A DNA stretch of 64,000 nt from Notolepis coatsorum (GCA_963971535.1 OZ020599.1:91171027-91235026); one strand, 5' to 3'; positions 35,811 through 48,011 are shown, numbered from the stretch's first letter. Program-made: numbers and translations. Notes: a model not told the origin generated them from the sequence alone.

Positions 35811-36228
35811 TGGTGGACTCAGGGGGGGGGGGCAGGCGACCGCCCCCCCTGGTGCCCCCACGGTCGAAAAACGCGTGCTTAAGTGCCCTTTTGAGTGAAA
35901 CAAATAAGAGGATGTGCCCTATTGGTGCCCCCACGGTTGAAAAACGCGCGCTTAAGTGCCCTTTTGAGTGAAAGAAATAAGAGGATGTGCCCTATTGGTG
36001 CCCCCACGGTTGAAAAACGCGCGCTTAAGTGCCCTTTTGAGTGAAAGAAATTAGAGGATGTGCACTATTGGTGCCCCCACGGTTGAAAAACGCGCGCTAA
36101 AGTGCCCTTTTGAGTGAAAGAAATGAGAGGATGTGACCTATTGGAGCCCCCACGGTTGAAAAACGTGCGCTTAAGTGCCCTTTTTTTATTTTCGCCCCTA
36201 CCCTTCAAACAGCCTGAGTCCGCCACTG
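35811..36228. repeat. second hAT terminus with 73-bp minisatellite (5 units)
   Basis: CACTGGTGGACTCAGG is followed by a G-run and units starting at 35852, 35925, 35998, 36071 and 36144 (GTGCCCCCACGGTTGAAAAA...). It closes with CCTGAGTCCGCCACTG at 36228. The unit core is the same as in the 29163 array, but the period is 73 rather than about 102. Confidence 0.9.
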
Positions 36229-36272
36229 AACTGGAATATGTTGTGCCTTTACACCAGTGGAGGCTGGTGACC

Positions 36273-36774
36273 AAACTTTTAGGTGAAGCACAAATTATTA
36301 TATTATATTATATATTAAATTATATTTTTAAAACATCCCCCACTGTGTGTCAGTGGTCAGTGGACACAGATGAAAACATAATATTAATATACACTATATA
36401 TTAATATTAATACCAACACCAATCAATCAATTAATTCATATTAATATTAATACCAATATACATACTAATATACTATCAATACTACTATTGAATATACATA
36501 AACTATTCATTTCATTTACACTATACATTTCATCAAACCAGCATGTCATGTCTCCTTTAACTGTGAAAGCGGTCTGAGAACTACAATGCCTGGCAATGTT
36601 TACTTCTGCATCTCACGCAACACACACAAGCCACCGGTCGTTTCAGACACAAACCCACACACAACGGACAAGATAGCAGTTCTGTATCACACTAGCTCCC
36701 GCTCAGCGTCTCATTGCATATATCTCGCTTCAGCATATATATACTGAATAAATTTCAAAATGTACCTTTAAATG
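36273..36774. other. AT-rich 5' interior of the 9.5-kb unit
   Basis: Many ATTAATATTAATACC-type words are present; no gene is recognised. Confidence 0.4.
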
Positions 36775-39540
36775 CCAGCATTCATCTGGCCACACCCCCA
36801 TCCGCTTACCTACATAAGCAGGGGTGGTGCCACACACTCGTCTCCTTCTCAAATTTCATCACAAGCAACGTGTTGCTCATATGCCCACTTGACGTGGAGA
36901 AAAATATTGGCTGACAATGTTTACGAGGAAAGGAAGAACAAGAGATACGTTGACATCATATCTTTATTTTCTCTCTCACTATTTTCGAGAAAATACGGCG
37001 ATATTGTCTTCGTCACTGGAGTGTCTGGAAGATGGTGATCATTCTAAAATCCTCCACCGGTTTTCGTATTGGGAGCACGCCGCTGCATGCCTCTCAACTG
37101 CAGTTCCTTGCTGTGCTGGTTGAGGTAAAACCTTTCAGGACACAGCTGAACTGTAGGACGCGCCGCTGTTGTGAGAACCGGTGAGTTCCAGGTTGGTGAG
37201 TGATGTTTTGCTTGCGGCTCCACTTGTCTGTTAGTGCTATGGGGGCTGGCTGACAATGTTTACGAACACCGGCCCCAGATTAAGGTCTTTTGTTCAGCCT
37301 CTTAGGCAACAGCGGAAGACCTTGATCTGAAGCCCATTATAGTTAACTAGTGGGCCACGACCATTAACACTGGTGATCCCTGTGTTTTCTGGACAAGTGG
37401 ATGTTTTCTCTGTCACCGTGTAGGCCCCATCTTTCATATCCAAATGAGAGTATTCCCTCACGAGGAAATATGGGCATAGATGTTCGTTAGTGGAAGATCT
37501 GTGTTCAAGTCAGCTACAGGCCAGTTTGGTATTGTGCTGGCTCCGTCGGGTGTTGGTAAAATCACCATTGGAAAACTGTGTTAACATCTTGTTTCTCTTT
37601 TCTCTTAAAAAGTGAGGAGGGTTTCAGAACGGCGGCCTGTCTGAGTGAGTGTTATATCATTGTGTACAAGTTCAGGTGATAGCTGCTTAGCTTACGTGCT
37701 AGTGGTGGCCTACTGTTAGCCAGTCAGCTGTTAGCTGCGGCGCTAGCCTGCTATGATCACTAGGTGGCCTACCTGGGCTAGGTTAGGAAACATTAGCTTG
37801 CTGCTATTGGCCGAGGCCCAGCGCGGGGTGGCTCCGGCCCCTCACGCGCCGCCGCGGTTCCCAACTCCCCTCTCCCTCACGGGGAGAGGCGGGGGGGATT
37901 CGAAGTCTCCCCTCTGGTCGCGTGCGCCGTTCGCTCGGCGTCTCACGGGCAGGGGCGGTAGCGCCCGACGGTTAGAGCGGCAGTTAGCGTAATGCTACTC
38001 TGTTGAACGTGCTTTGATTATAACATGTTTTAAACACTTTTGACTACGACGTCATCTTTGACAGAGGATGTTTGTCGAACCTGCCCTGGGCCAGGACGGC
38101 AAGGACTGCGTCAACAAGGGGGACCGTAGCGACGGGATGGAGCGGCGACGCTGCCCAGATTGACAACACAGAAGGGCTGTGTTTACTACGGTGCCTTGAG
38201 ACTGCACTTCGCTTGATCTACTCTCCGGGTAGGCAAGGTCTGGACCAGACCTTGAGCACGTCTTCTTGCTTTCCCTTCTAAATGTTTTGTAAATAACGAT
38301 GTTTTCCAAAACGAGTGTTGCTGCACTACATTTAGGATACGATGCGAGTTATGTATGAATTGTCTTGTCACTGGTATTAGCTTCTCCATGCAAATAGGGT
38401 TGTTTATTACAGATGTGAAAATTATCTGGTTTGTTGTGTTGAGAAACTTCATGTGTTCTTGTACCAAGCACTCTCAACTAAGGGGGTTAAACTAACCTAT
38501 AAAGCTATGCTTAGTGACATATGAGTAAAGAATGATTCTTCTCTCAGCCTGTAATGACAATGAACAGTGTGTTCACATATTAACAGGTTTACCTGTTCAA
38601 CTGGCCGTATTAAGGGTAAAGTAGGAGGGTTGTGTTTTCCCCCCGGTTCCCTGGGGACTTCATCCTCCTCTCAGACATGTTGTTGCACTACATTGTGTCA
38701 CTGTGTGGTAGGGATACGATGTAACCCTTAGCTTGATTGCTGAGGTTGTGCTAAACCTGCTTGAGAAACTTTATTTTCCTAAAAGAAAAGATTGTTTGGT
38801 CGCTTTTCATGTGTGCTTAGCAAGGCCTGTGGCCGATACTAATCGAGAATTATGTATTCTCTCATTATGAAAAACGGCATTCCTCTGTAGAGTGTTTTGC
38901 CATTTTTTGTAGGTGATGATGGGTTGTGTGTGTCCTGTGACCTACAACTGGGTTGGGCTGGCCACAGAAGCACCTGTGTAAGTGTGGTACCGGGGCTCTT
39001 GGAGAGCCCTCTCTATTCTGTGTTTTTTTTCTTAGTAAAAATCAGATAGCAGGTTAGCACATGCGCTGTGTGAAGCTGTTAGACGCTTCGTGAAGCTGAC
39101 TATGACTGTGTCATTCTCTCTTTTTGTCATTACATCGTATCATGGGTGTGGGGTCGTAAAGGGGTGAACTGGTAACCTTTCCTCCCGCTTTTTTCTGTTG
39201 GTCAGGGGTAAACCCACCTGTCCTTCAAGGTTCCTGTCACGTTGCGGTTCGGCACGTTACAGGGTGAGGGGGGGGGGGGGGGTAGAGTTTCCTGGTCCCA
39301 CGCCCTGGAATATTGGGCGTGTGCACCGCAGAAATTCCCCCGCCATAGAGTACGTCACTGTGCGCGTCTCTGTTGGTAGGACTTCCGTGTGCTGTTCAGG
39401 TCCATGTGATGGATCTGTTTCGGGGGGTGGTCAGGGCTCCTCCTCACCAAGCTCCTATTCGGGCCTTCTGTGAGTTGGGACTCTCCTTCCATGTGAGGGA
39501 GCCTCCTACAGAGTACAGAGCCTCCTCCTCAGATTGTCAA
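36775..39540 (+). pseudogene. retroelement relic with gag-like 5' region (copy 1)
   Basis: The block starting CTGGCCACACCCCCATCCGC with a CTACATAAGC TATA-like stretch, then TTTTCTCTCTCACTATTTTC and a frame reading LEDGDHSKILHRF, corresponds to 48670-48960, where the frame reads SLEDDDHSDLHRRF. Later GTTAGC-rich parts (37690-37990 and 49560-49760) and GACGTCATCTTTGACAGAGG / GGCGTCATCTCTGGCAGAAG also correspond. The promoter-plus-gag layout suggests a retrotransposon, possibly DIRS-like, but no RT was found in this copy, so the class is uncertain. Confidence 0.5.
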
Positions 39541-39544
39541 GGTG

Positions 39545-40475
39545 ATTGAATTGATTGATTGATTTTTATTGTGGAGTAAAAGACAGCATCCAAGGGATAA
39601 AAACATGAGAAAGTGCAAGCACTTATTTCCATCATGGTCCCTGATTTTGGACATGGACAGACATCATAAAAGATAGAGCATCATAATAAAACATACTAAA
39701 ACAGAGCATCATAATAAAAACATAGAGCATCATAATAAAACATAGAGCATCATAATAAAACATAGAGCATCATAATAAAACAAAGATCATCATAATAAAA
39801 AACAGAATAAAACATAATAGCAACCCCATACAAAAAAAGCACTTCCTACCCTCTCCTTCCTATGGCTATTCTATACTTCACTGGCTAGCCATTTCTTTGT
39901 GGCACGTCTAAAACTTCCCCCCTCTTCGATGTTTTTCAGGGCCACTGGAAGCTTGTTCCACTCCAGTGCTGCAGAATATAAAAATGTATTTGTGCCCATT
40001 AGGGAGTTAAATCTTGGCAGAATAAAATCCGTACTGCTCCTTCTAGTGGAGTATGAATGATTGTCACGGAATCAATTAAAATAATTAGATAGATATTTCG
40101 GACCTGTATTTTGAACTATCTTGTGTGTGAGACCTAATTTGATGTGAATTACCCTTTTATTGACCGGAAGCCAGTTTAGTTGCCTAAAGAAAGTTGGCCC
40201 TAGGTGAGTGTGTGGAGGTAGTTTAAGGACTACTCTAATTAATTTGTTTTGAGCTGTCTGAAGTTTATTTTTCAGGACCTGTGGAGCGCCACTGAACCAG
40301 GAGGTGGCAGCATAGTCAAAGTGACTCTGTACTAATGCGCCCGCTAGCATTTTAAGTGTTGCCTGGTCCAGTAGTTTCCCTTGTCTAGCTAGGAATTTCG
40401 TTTTCTGGCAGATTTTAGTGTGGGCTTTTTTAGCCATGGCCTCTCCTGTAAGATGTTTGTCCATGTTTGTCCCTC
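39545..40475 (-). pseudogene. LINE-A-related 3' end with C-terminal ORF fragment
   Basis: Minus-strand residues AKKAHTKICQKTKFLARQGK, LAGALVQSHFDYAATSWFSG and LKNKLQTAQNKLIRVVLKLP (40072-40464) align with the C-terminal third of the LINE-A protein (ALIQGYYDYACTSWYQS, LKTKLQTSQNKLVRLLLDL) but are clearly diverged. A frameshift near 40070 is followed in another frame by more C-terminal sequence. The 3' UTR contains CATAATAAAACATAGAG repeats, and the copy ends in a (CAAT)n tail at 39545-39565. It is 5'-truncated at about 40475. Confidence 0.88.
39690..39800. repeat. short tandem repeat CATAGAGCATCATAATAAAA
   Basis: About five units of 20-24 bp in the 3' UTR of the LINE-A-related copy. Confidence 0.85.
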
Positions 40476-41375
40476 AAGAAGGAGTCCTACTCTATTGTGT
40501 ATGTATTCGATTCAATTTGATTATTGAGTGTGTATGGGTTCAGTGCCTCCTCCCCGGAGAGCCCTAAAACCAATTTTTTACATGGCTCAAGGTGCAATAT
40601 ATTCTTTTCAATCTGTACAGCTCACGTGGGAAGTCTCTCTGGGGATTCCCGTCTCCTTCCTATGGGAGGGTGGTGGGATGTAAAAATGTGAACAATTTTT
40701 ACCCCGGCTGTGTAGACTGGGATACATACTGTTGGTGCTTCCTTCTTTTCTATTAAAAAGAGTTGGAGTTAGGAAGTATCACACCCCTCTTGTCGTTCCC
40801 CTGGGCGCTTAGGGGATTAAATGACGGGTCTAAATAGCCTGTTCATTGATGTGGGTGTGTCCCGACGCACGTATAGTGCTAGCTCGGGGTGTTCTGTAAA
40901 CAGGCGACTGACTGGCACGCCTTGGTTGCTTGAGGTTAAAACAGCGTTTTATAAAGCAACTGGGATGGAGGTTTTTCCTCTTCCGACGACCAAATCCGAC
41001 GACCTGGTTTGGTTATCGACGGATTCTCGTTCATATCTGGGGGATGATGACGGAATGGATCTGAACATATGTAGAGGGGTCTCACGCCCTGGGGGTGGGC
41101 CACCGGGCGCGGTTCGCCCGAACGTCTGGGTGGCGCCTTCTTTTCATGTTTAAGATCAACACGCATATCTGCCCCTTCTCCTGGAGTAGGCATGTCGGCG
41201 TGGTTAGGGCACGGGACTGGTTCTGGTCACGCTGGTCCGGATCAGTTGAACCCGTTGTCCGCCAGGGATGCAGATCTGCTGTTCTGGTACCCTGAGGGAC
41301 TTTGGCTTTTTTCAGGGGGAAAAATGCCAGGTCGGTCCGGGTGTCACAGGGTTAAGCGCTATGGAGACCCTGGTT
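40476..41375 (+). other. relic sequence, possibly continuing the gag-like element
   Basis: An open stretch at 40821-41153 reads VFPLPTTKSDDLVWLSTDS. I do not recognise it. It ends at the first block of the hAT cluster. Confidence 0.3.
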
Positions 41376-41381
41376 GGGTGA

Positions 41382-42890
41382 ATTTTTTTTTCTTCAAAAA
41401 TTGCCAAAATTGACAGCTCTGAGCAGGCCTGCACTGCAGTAATGACTGCAGTAATATTCGTGCAGAATAACTTCACAGGTTGACCCAATGTTAAATAAAT
41501 AATAAATAATAGCCAATCAACATTCATTAATTTACACTAACACAGTGCACATGCAAATATTATCCGTTAAATATTTTTTTTACATTTTTTTTTTTTTACC
41601 TTTTATTTACCCAGGGTAGGTTCGCTGAGCACAGATGCTCTTTTTCAGGAACGCCCTTCTTCACATTCACACACTTCCATTCACACCTGGGAGCTGCCCA
41701 GTACAACCACAGTTGACACCATTGGCCACTGAGCAACTCCACTGGAGCAGTTGATTTGCATTGGCACCCAATGGGAAAAATATTATAGGCACTATAAGTA
41801 GACATCGCTACATAAAACAAGCTGGTCTGCCTGAGTGACTGGTGGAAGAAGGAGAATTAGAGATTGGACTGATTGAGTCAAGCCATGTCACATAGTTCAA
41901 GTTTGAAATGCTTCTTTCTGTTTTGCTCCTGAGAGTGTGCTAGATACTGTACTGGTAATATTATTTATTTGTGTTAATTTCTGAATAAAACAACTTATTA
42001 AACACAAGTAGATCTTATTGAACATTATTTTGATATTTCATTACCAATTATCATAGCAAAACAGCTTTTTCAAACAGTCTGTAATGCATTTTGGAAACGG
42101 GAGATGGGCTCATGGTGTAATGGGCCACCTGGCCTGAGAAACATAAGGAGGAAAGAAAAAGTAAGGACTTACTTCTGGTCATTATTTGGGTAAAACACAC
42201 ATATTTCTGTTTTGCTCCTGAGAGTGTGCTAGATACTGTACTGGTAATATTATTTATTTGTGTTAATTTCTGAATAAAACAACTTATTAAACACAAGTAC
42301 ATCTTATTGAACATTATTTTGATATTTCATTACCAATTATCATAGCAAAACAGCTTTTTCAAACAGTCTGTAATGCATTTTGGAAACGGGAGATGGGCTC
42401 ATGGTGTAATGGGCCACCTGGCCTGAGAAACATAAGGAGGAAAGAAAAAGTAAGGACTTACTTCTGGTCATTATTTGGGTAAAACACACATATTTTGAAT
42501 GCCTTCGGCAGGTTTAAAATTTTTTTTTTAGCCATTTTAATCTAGATTAATCTAGATTAAATCCAGGATTACAGATAGATTAATCTAGATTAAAAAAAAT
42601 AATCTATGCCCACCTCTAATATATATATATATATTTTTTTTAATTATTATTATTATTTTTTATTAGAAAAGTTTTCCTCTGTAAAAAAAAATTCCAGTGA
42701 ATTTTTTTTTCTTCAAAAATTGCCAAAATTGACAGCTCTGAGCAGGCCTGCACTGCAGTAATGACTGCAGTAATATTCGTGCAGAATAACTTCACAGGTT
42801 GACCCAATGTTAAATAAATAATAAATAATAGCCAATCAACATTCATTAATTTACACTAACACAGTGCACATGCAAATATTATCTGCAGGC
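41382..42890. mobile_element. small-hAT copy A (left end lost) with duplicated flanks
   Basis: A partial copy of the element that is complete at 42939. It is flanked on both sides by the same host-like segment (41390-41565 and 42712-42885, both containing CAGCTCTGAGCAGGCCTGCA). It ends CCCACCTCTA at about 42619. It contains a 289-bp tandem duplication (41915-42203 and 42204-42492) that the complete copy lacks. Confidence 0.8.
41915..42492. repeat. 289-bp tandem duplication
   Basis: TTTCTGTTTTGCTCCTGAGA through GGTAAAACACACATA is present twice, essentially without change. Copies at 43390 and 45360 have it once. Confidence 0.93.
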
Positions 42891-42938
42891 TGCATTAGCA
42901 GCCAGCAGCCAACGTGATACATTACATTGTGTTTATAT

Positions 42939-43802
42939 TAGAGCTGGGCCGTTAACGGCGTTAACGTGCTGCGTTAACGCGATACTATTATCGTGCGATA
43001 ATATAATTAACGCATTAATCTAAAAAATAAATAAAAAAAAAATTACTTTTTTTTACATTTTTTTTTTTTTTACCTTTTATTTACCCAGGGTAGGTTCGCT
43101 GAGCACAGATACTCTTTTTCAGGAATGCCCTTCTTCACATTCACACAGTTCCATTCACACCTGGGAGCTGCCCAGTACAACCACAGTTGACACCATTGGC
43201 CACTGAGCAACTCCACTGGAGCAGTTGATTTGCATTGGCACCCAACGGGAAAAATATTATAGGCACTATAAGTAGACATCGCTACATAAAACAAGCTGGT
43301 CTGCCTGAGTGACTGGTGGAAGAAGGAGAATTAGAGATTGGACTGATTGAGTCAAGCCATGTCACATAGTTCAAGTTTGAAATGCTTCTTTCTGTTTTGC
43401 TCCTGAGAGTGTGCTAGATACTGTACTGGTAATATTATTTATTTGTGTTAATTTCTGAATAAAACAACTTATTAAACACAAGTAGATCTTATTGAACATT
43501 ATTTTGATATTTCATTACCAATTATCATAGCAAAACAGCTTTTTCAAACAGTCTGTAATGCATTTTGGAAACGGGAGATGGGCTCATGGTGTAATGGGCC
43601 ACCTGGCCTGAGAAACATAAGGAGGAAAGAAAAAGTAAGGACTTACTTCTGGTCATTATTTGGGTAAAACACACATATTTTGAATGCCTTCGGCAGGTTT
43701 AAAAAGAAAATTTAGCCATTTTAATCTAGATTAATCTAGATTAAATCCAGGATTACAGATAGATTAATCTAGATTAAAAAAATTAATCTATGCCCACCTC
43801 TA
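42939..43802. mobile_element. complete non-autonomous hAT, 864 bp, TSD GTTTATAT
   Basis: It begins TAGAGCTGGGCCGTTAACGG and ends TAATCTATGCCCACCTCTA (inverted end TAGAGGTGGGC). It is flanked by perfect GTTTATAT at 42931-42938 and 43803-43810. An uninterrupted version of the target (GTGTTTATATGTGACATAGC) is present at about 44020, which shows the empty site. Internal AATCTAGATTAATCTAGATT repeats are typical of the family. Confidence 0.93.
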
Positions 43803-43810
43803 GTTTATAT

Positions 43811-44720
43811 GTGACATAGCCAAGTTAACAACGTTTCAGTCCCTTAATCAAGTCTCTAAACAATTCGGCTGGCTAACGTTAGCCATCAGATCAGCAAAGT
43901 ACGCTAGCCTAGCCACAAGCTAGCGGCAACATTCATTCATTTACACTAACACAGTGCACATGCAAATATTATCTGCAGGCTGCATTAGCAGCCAGCAGCC
44001 AATGTGATACATTACATTGTGTTTATATGTGACATAGCCAAGTTAACAACGTTTCAATCCCTTAATCAAGTCTACTACAAGTATTGTTCTCTAAACAGTT
44101 AGCTAACGTTAGCATCAAGGCTAAGCAGGCTTTCGTTTTACAAACACTACAACTTACTTTTTTCCTGATCCAGGTGCATAAGTCATGTTCATGTTGCTCA
44201 GTTGCTGGTTTATACTTCGGTCCTAATGTTGGCGCAAAGTTTAATTTAGCCTACTGTGTGTACTGTAAACTACTAGCTTGCTAAGCTAGTAGCTAGCTAC
44301 AAGTTAGCTTGCCTTCACAGTCCAAGATGGCACGTTCACGTCAACTACAACTACACTAGTCTTCAACTGAGATTAAAAAAATATATATATATCATCCAAG
44401 TAAACGATGCAGTGCACAACAATAAGTGAACAAGTGAATAAAGATCTTAAAATATGAATGATTATATTAGGCAAATTAATGTTCTTCAGGCAAATTGCAC
44501 ACATGAGATGATGGAACACAACTTTGACTAGAACACTGAAGCCAGTCCAGCTGCAGTTCCGCAGGTTTTTTGCCAGGCAGACTCTGATTGGATTTCAAAG
44601 GCTGCCAATCATTCATCCTCCGTGTATTATTGGATTGTCAAGGCTGTCAATCATTCAATCCTCCATTCAATGGCAAGAGTTTAACTGCACAGACCGTGCT
44701 TAGATGAAGTTAATAGCCTA
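43811..44720. other. duplicated spacer sequence
   Basis: CACTAACACAGTGCACATGC...GTGTTTATATGTGACATAGC at about 43940-44060 duplicates the flanks of the 864-bp element. The rest is AT-rich with no gene. Confidence 0.6.
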
Positions 44721-44724
44721 TTTT

Positions 44725-45685
44725 GATTGGCTATCATTTATTATTTATTTAACATTGGGTCAACCTGTGAAGTTATTCTGCACGAATATTACTGCAGTCA
44801 TTACTGCAGTGCAGGCCTGCTCAGAGCTGGCAATTTTGGCAATTTTTGAAGAAAAAAAAATTCACTGGAATTTTTTTTTACAGAGGAAAACTTTTCTAAT
44901 AAAAAAAAAAATAATAATAATAATAAAACAAAATATATATATATATATATATTAGAGGTGGGCATAGATTAATTTTTTTAATCTAGATTAATCTATCTGC
45001 AAACCTGGATTTAATCTAGATTAATCTAGATTAAAATGACTCAAAAAAAAAAAAAAAACCTGCCGAAGGCATTCAAAATATGTGTGTTCTACCCAAATAA
45101 TGACCAGAAGTAAGTCCTTACTTTTTCTTTCCTCCTTATGTTTCTCAGGCCAGGTGGCCCATTACACCATGAGCCCATCTCCCGTTTCCAAAATGCATTA
45201 CAGACTGTTTGAAAAAGCTGTTTTGCTATGATAATTGGTAATGAAATATCAAAATAATGTTCAATAAGATGTACTTGTGTTTAATAAGTTGTTTTATTCA
45301 GAAGTTAACACAAATAAATAATATTACCAGTACAGTACAGTATCTAGCACACTCTCAGGAGCAAAACAGAAAGAATCATTTCAAACTTGAACTATGTGAC
45401 ATGGCTTGAATCAACTGCTCCAGTGGAGTTGCTCAGTGGCCAACTGGGCAGCTCCCAGGTGTGAATGGAACTGTGTGAATGTGAAGCAGGGAGTTCCTGA
45501 AAAAGAGCATCTGTGCTCAGCGAACCTACCCTGGGTAAATAAAGGTAAAAAAAAAAAAATGTAAAAAAAAATAAATGTAAAAAAAATAAATAAAAAAAAA
45601 TTAGATTAATGCGCTAATTATATTATCGCGCAATACTAGTATAGCGTTAACACAGCACGTTAACGCCGTTAACGGCCCAGCTCTA
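44725..45685 (-). mobile_element. inverted copy C of the small hAT with its flank
   Basis: The element occupies 44953-45685 on the minus strand (TAGAGGTGGGC... to ...GCCCAGCTCTA), with ATATATAT on both sides. Its left flank 44725-44950 is the reverse complement of 42620-42845, so a segment larger than the element was copied in inverted orientation. Confidence 0.85.
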
Positions 45686-45776
45686 ATATATATATATGTA
45701 AATTAATAATAATTATGAATTATGAGTGAATTTGTGTTTCACGTGTTGTCATAGAGAAACCTCCACTGCTTTACAC

Positions 45777-46242
45777 ATATGTTGGATTATGTAATTGGTT
45801 TGTCATGACAATCTAATAAAAAATCGCGATTTAACCGGTGGCTACAACAACACACAGTGACTACATGTGTTGTTGTAGCCACCGGGTAAATCGCGATTTT
45901 TTATTAGTTTGTCATGACAAACCAATTACATAATCCAACATATGTGTAAAGGCACAACATATTCCAGTTAACGGTATATATTTTTTAATGATTCGTTACG
46001 GCGCAATCAATACTTCCATGCGTTCGGGACCTCCATGTTTTGGGGGTATTCATCAGAAAAATCGGATCCGGGATTCGGCTCCCATCAGTCGGGCAAGAAC
46101 TGCGGGTTTTCAGCCTCTCTCCTCTCTCCTCTCTCCTGGAGCTTAAGGGGGAGCCGCGCTCGGCCAATCAGAGAAACGCGGAAGGCGCTCGGCCAATCAG
46201 AGAAACGCGGAAGCGCATGTTGGTTGCCGAAAGTGTTCACGC
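45777..46242. repeat. central and right arm of the palindromic element
   Basis: The centre pairs AATCGCGATTTA...GGTGGCTACAACAACAC with GTGTTGTTGTAGCCACC...AAATCGCGATT around a loop of about 10 bases near 45860. The outer part 45961-46242 pairs with 28813-29113. Confidence 0.93.
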
Positions 46243-46572
46243 GTCCTGGAGACCACAGCCCTCCAGGGGGCTGTGTGGCTCTAGAATGATGACACAATCA
46301 TGCTTTTATACTATGTGGGTTCCAAATTTAGCAAGCCACTGGTTAATAAATAGATGATCAGGCTTGGTCTGATGAATCTGGTTTCACTGGCCTGTGGCCG
46401 GAGGGCCGATATAGCCAAGCATTAGGTCACACAGGTCATCAGGTCAGAGTATTTCTGGGTTGGTCACTCGACCCATTGGCACAGTGGGGGAGATTATGCT
46501 CTCACCAGAGGAGCTAGATCTTAGATCTAAGGATCTGTAATCCTTCAGTGAAATATTAATGAATATACATTA
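46243..46572 (-). repeat. 3' LTR of the minus-strand LTR element, proximal piece
   Basis: GTCCTGGAGACCACAGCCCT through AATATACATTA repeats 47668-48011, with an 11-base deletion near 46357 and a few substitutions. Together with 28702-28812 it makes one full LTR. Confidence 0.92.
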
Positions 46573-47565
46573 CAATCCCCATGTTGACATTATTCAATAT
46601 GTCAATAATAATTCATTAATGGACCTGGACCTGTCAATTATCAACCATTAAACACATCATAAGAAAACTAAACAACAGTTAGAGAGGTGAGAGAGAGAGA
46701 GAGAAGAGGGGGGAGCGAGAGAGGGAGAGAGAAAAGAGAGAGAGAGACACAGATTTTGCAACTTTCAAAATAATCACATCTAACCCTGAACCCCCCTTAC
46801 TCAGATGCACCCCTTCCGTTCGGATGCATACCTTCCCTTACTTAGGATACACCTACCCCCAAAAGGTTGAGGTAGATCATACGTCGAACCAACCAGCCTT
46901 GGCTGTGTTGCATCCGCCGCAGACCCCCTACCCCCAATAGAGGTGCATGCAGGTCTCCCTTCCCAGGGCAAAGTTCTCCTTTTTGAACGAGAAGTCCCCG
47001 TTCCAGAGTGCGGTTCTTGGGCAAGATGTCTTTCTGGTGGTCTGCCTCAGTGTCTTTTTGAGCTGTCTTCTCCGCCTCTCCCCAGCTGATACCCCATCTC
47101 TTCAGCTCTGCCTCAGTGTCTCTCCTGCTGCTGTCTTCCTTCTCGTCGTAGATGATCTGTACCAGGTTGGTGTTTGGCCTCGCTGGGTGGAGGAGATATG
47201 GGGCTTAGCTGCCTCCTCCTCCAGCCTATAGGTTGGTCTCCACGGAGGACGGCGAGGGCCGTCTGCTGGTGGTCTGGGTCTCTGACGTCTGAGGGGCTGC
47301 TGCTGGCAACTCTCCCCTGAGAGAGCCCTTTCTGACCAGCACAGACTGCTGTCTGCCGACCTCCCTGATCCTGAAGACGCGCCGCAGACAGCTGCTAGTG
47401 AATGTCTGGATCTTCTTGCAACGTCTTCTTTGCCATTCTCCGTGTTCCCTTCTTTCTGATGTCAGGAGTTCTCGTTCTGTCACTGAGGCAAGAGCACCAG
47501 CGGTCCTTTTTCGGTGTACTTCGTCTGTCATCTGGCCCAAATCAAATCTCAGCAGCACCTCCATT
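46573..47565 (-). mobile_element. internal part of a short LTR retrotransposon
   Basis: Only about 1 kb lies between the LTRs, so this copy is non-autonomous or deleted. On the minus strand a frame from 47564 to 47226 begins right at the primer-binding site region (MEVLLRFDLGQMTDEVHRKR...), rich in Arg/Ser and without a recognised domain. A (GA)n-rich tract lies at 46680-46745. Confidence 0.65.
47538..47563 (-). promoter_or_regulatory. tRNA primer-binding site (tRNA-Gln-like)
   Basis: On the minus strand, two bases after the LTR end (ACTAACA), the sequence is TGGAGGTGCTGCTGAGATTT. This resembles the complement of the 3' end of tRNA-Gln with a few mismatches. It fixes the element's orientation as minus. 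Confidence 0.6.
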
Positions 47566-48011
47566 TGTTAGTATAAAACTGAGTTATTTGGATTGATATG
47601 ATGAGCCAGGAGACGAAGGTGAAGTCAATCGATGGTATTTATTGACACAGGAGCACACAGAGGAACAGTCCTGGAGACCACAGCCCTCCAGGGGGCTGTG
47701 TGGCTCTAGAATGATGACACAATCATGCTTTTATACTATGTGGGTTCCAAATTTAGCGAGCCACTGGTTAATAAATAGATGATCAGGCTTGGTTGTATAA
47801 TGGTAGTTTGATGAATCTGGTTTCACTGGCCTGTGGCCGGAGGGCCGATATAGCCAAGCATTACGTCACACAGGTCATCAGGTCAGAGTATTTCTGGGTT
47901 GGTCACTCGACCCATTGGCACAGTGGGGGAGATTATGCTCTCACCAGAGGAGCTAGATCTTAGATCTAAGGATCTGTAATCCTTCAGTGAAATATTAATG
48001 AATATACATTA
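47566..48011 (-). repeat. intact 5' LTR of the minus-strand LTR element
   Basis: TGTTAGTATAAAACTGAGTT to AATATACA(TTA), about 445 bp, TG...CA-bounded. It serves as the reference that proves the other LTR is split by the 17.4-kb unit. The flanks GAGGG (28697-28701) and GAAGG (48012-48016) may be a mutated 5-bp target duplication. Confidence 0.88.

Larger units (their letters stand above)
36255..45768. mobile_element. hAT-type unit, 9.5 kb, TSD CTTTACAC
   Basis: It begins CAGTGGAGGCTGG and ends AAACCTCCACTG, an 11-bp inverted end with one mismatch. It is flanked by perfect CTTTACAC copies (36247-36254 and 45769-45776). Removing it, together with the 7.1-kb unit, restores the arm of the surrounding palindrome exactly. 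Contents: a gag-like relic, a LINE 3' piece and a cluster of a smaller hAT family. No hAT transposase frame was found. Confidence 0.82.

Noticed and set aside
46680-46745. Polypurine tract of the LTR element
   Set aside because: It is purine-rich on the plus strand, but the element reads on the minus strand, and it is not next to the LTR.
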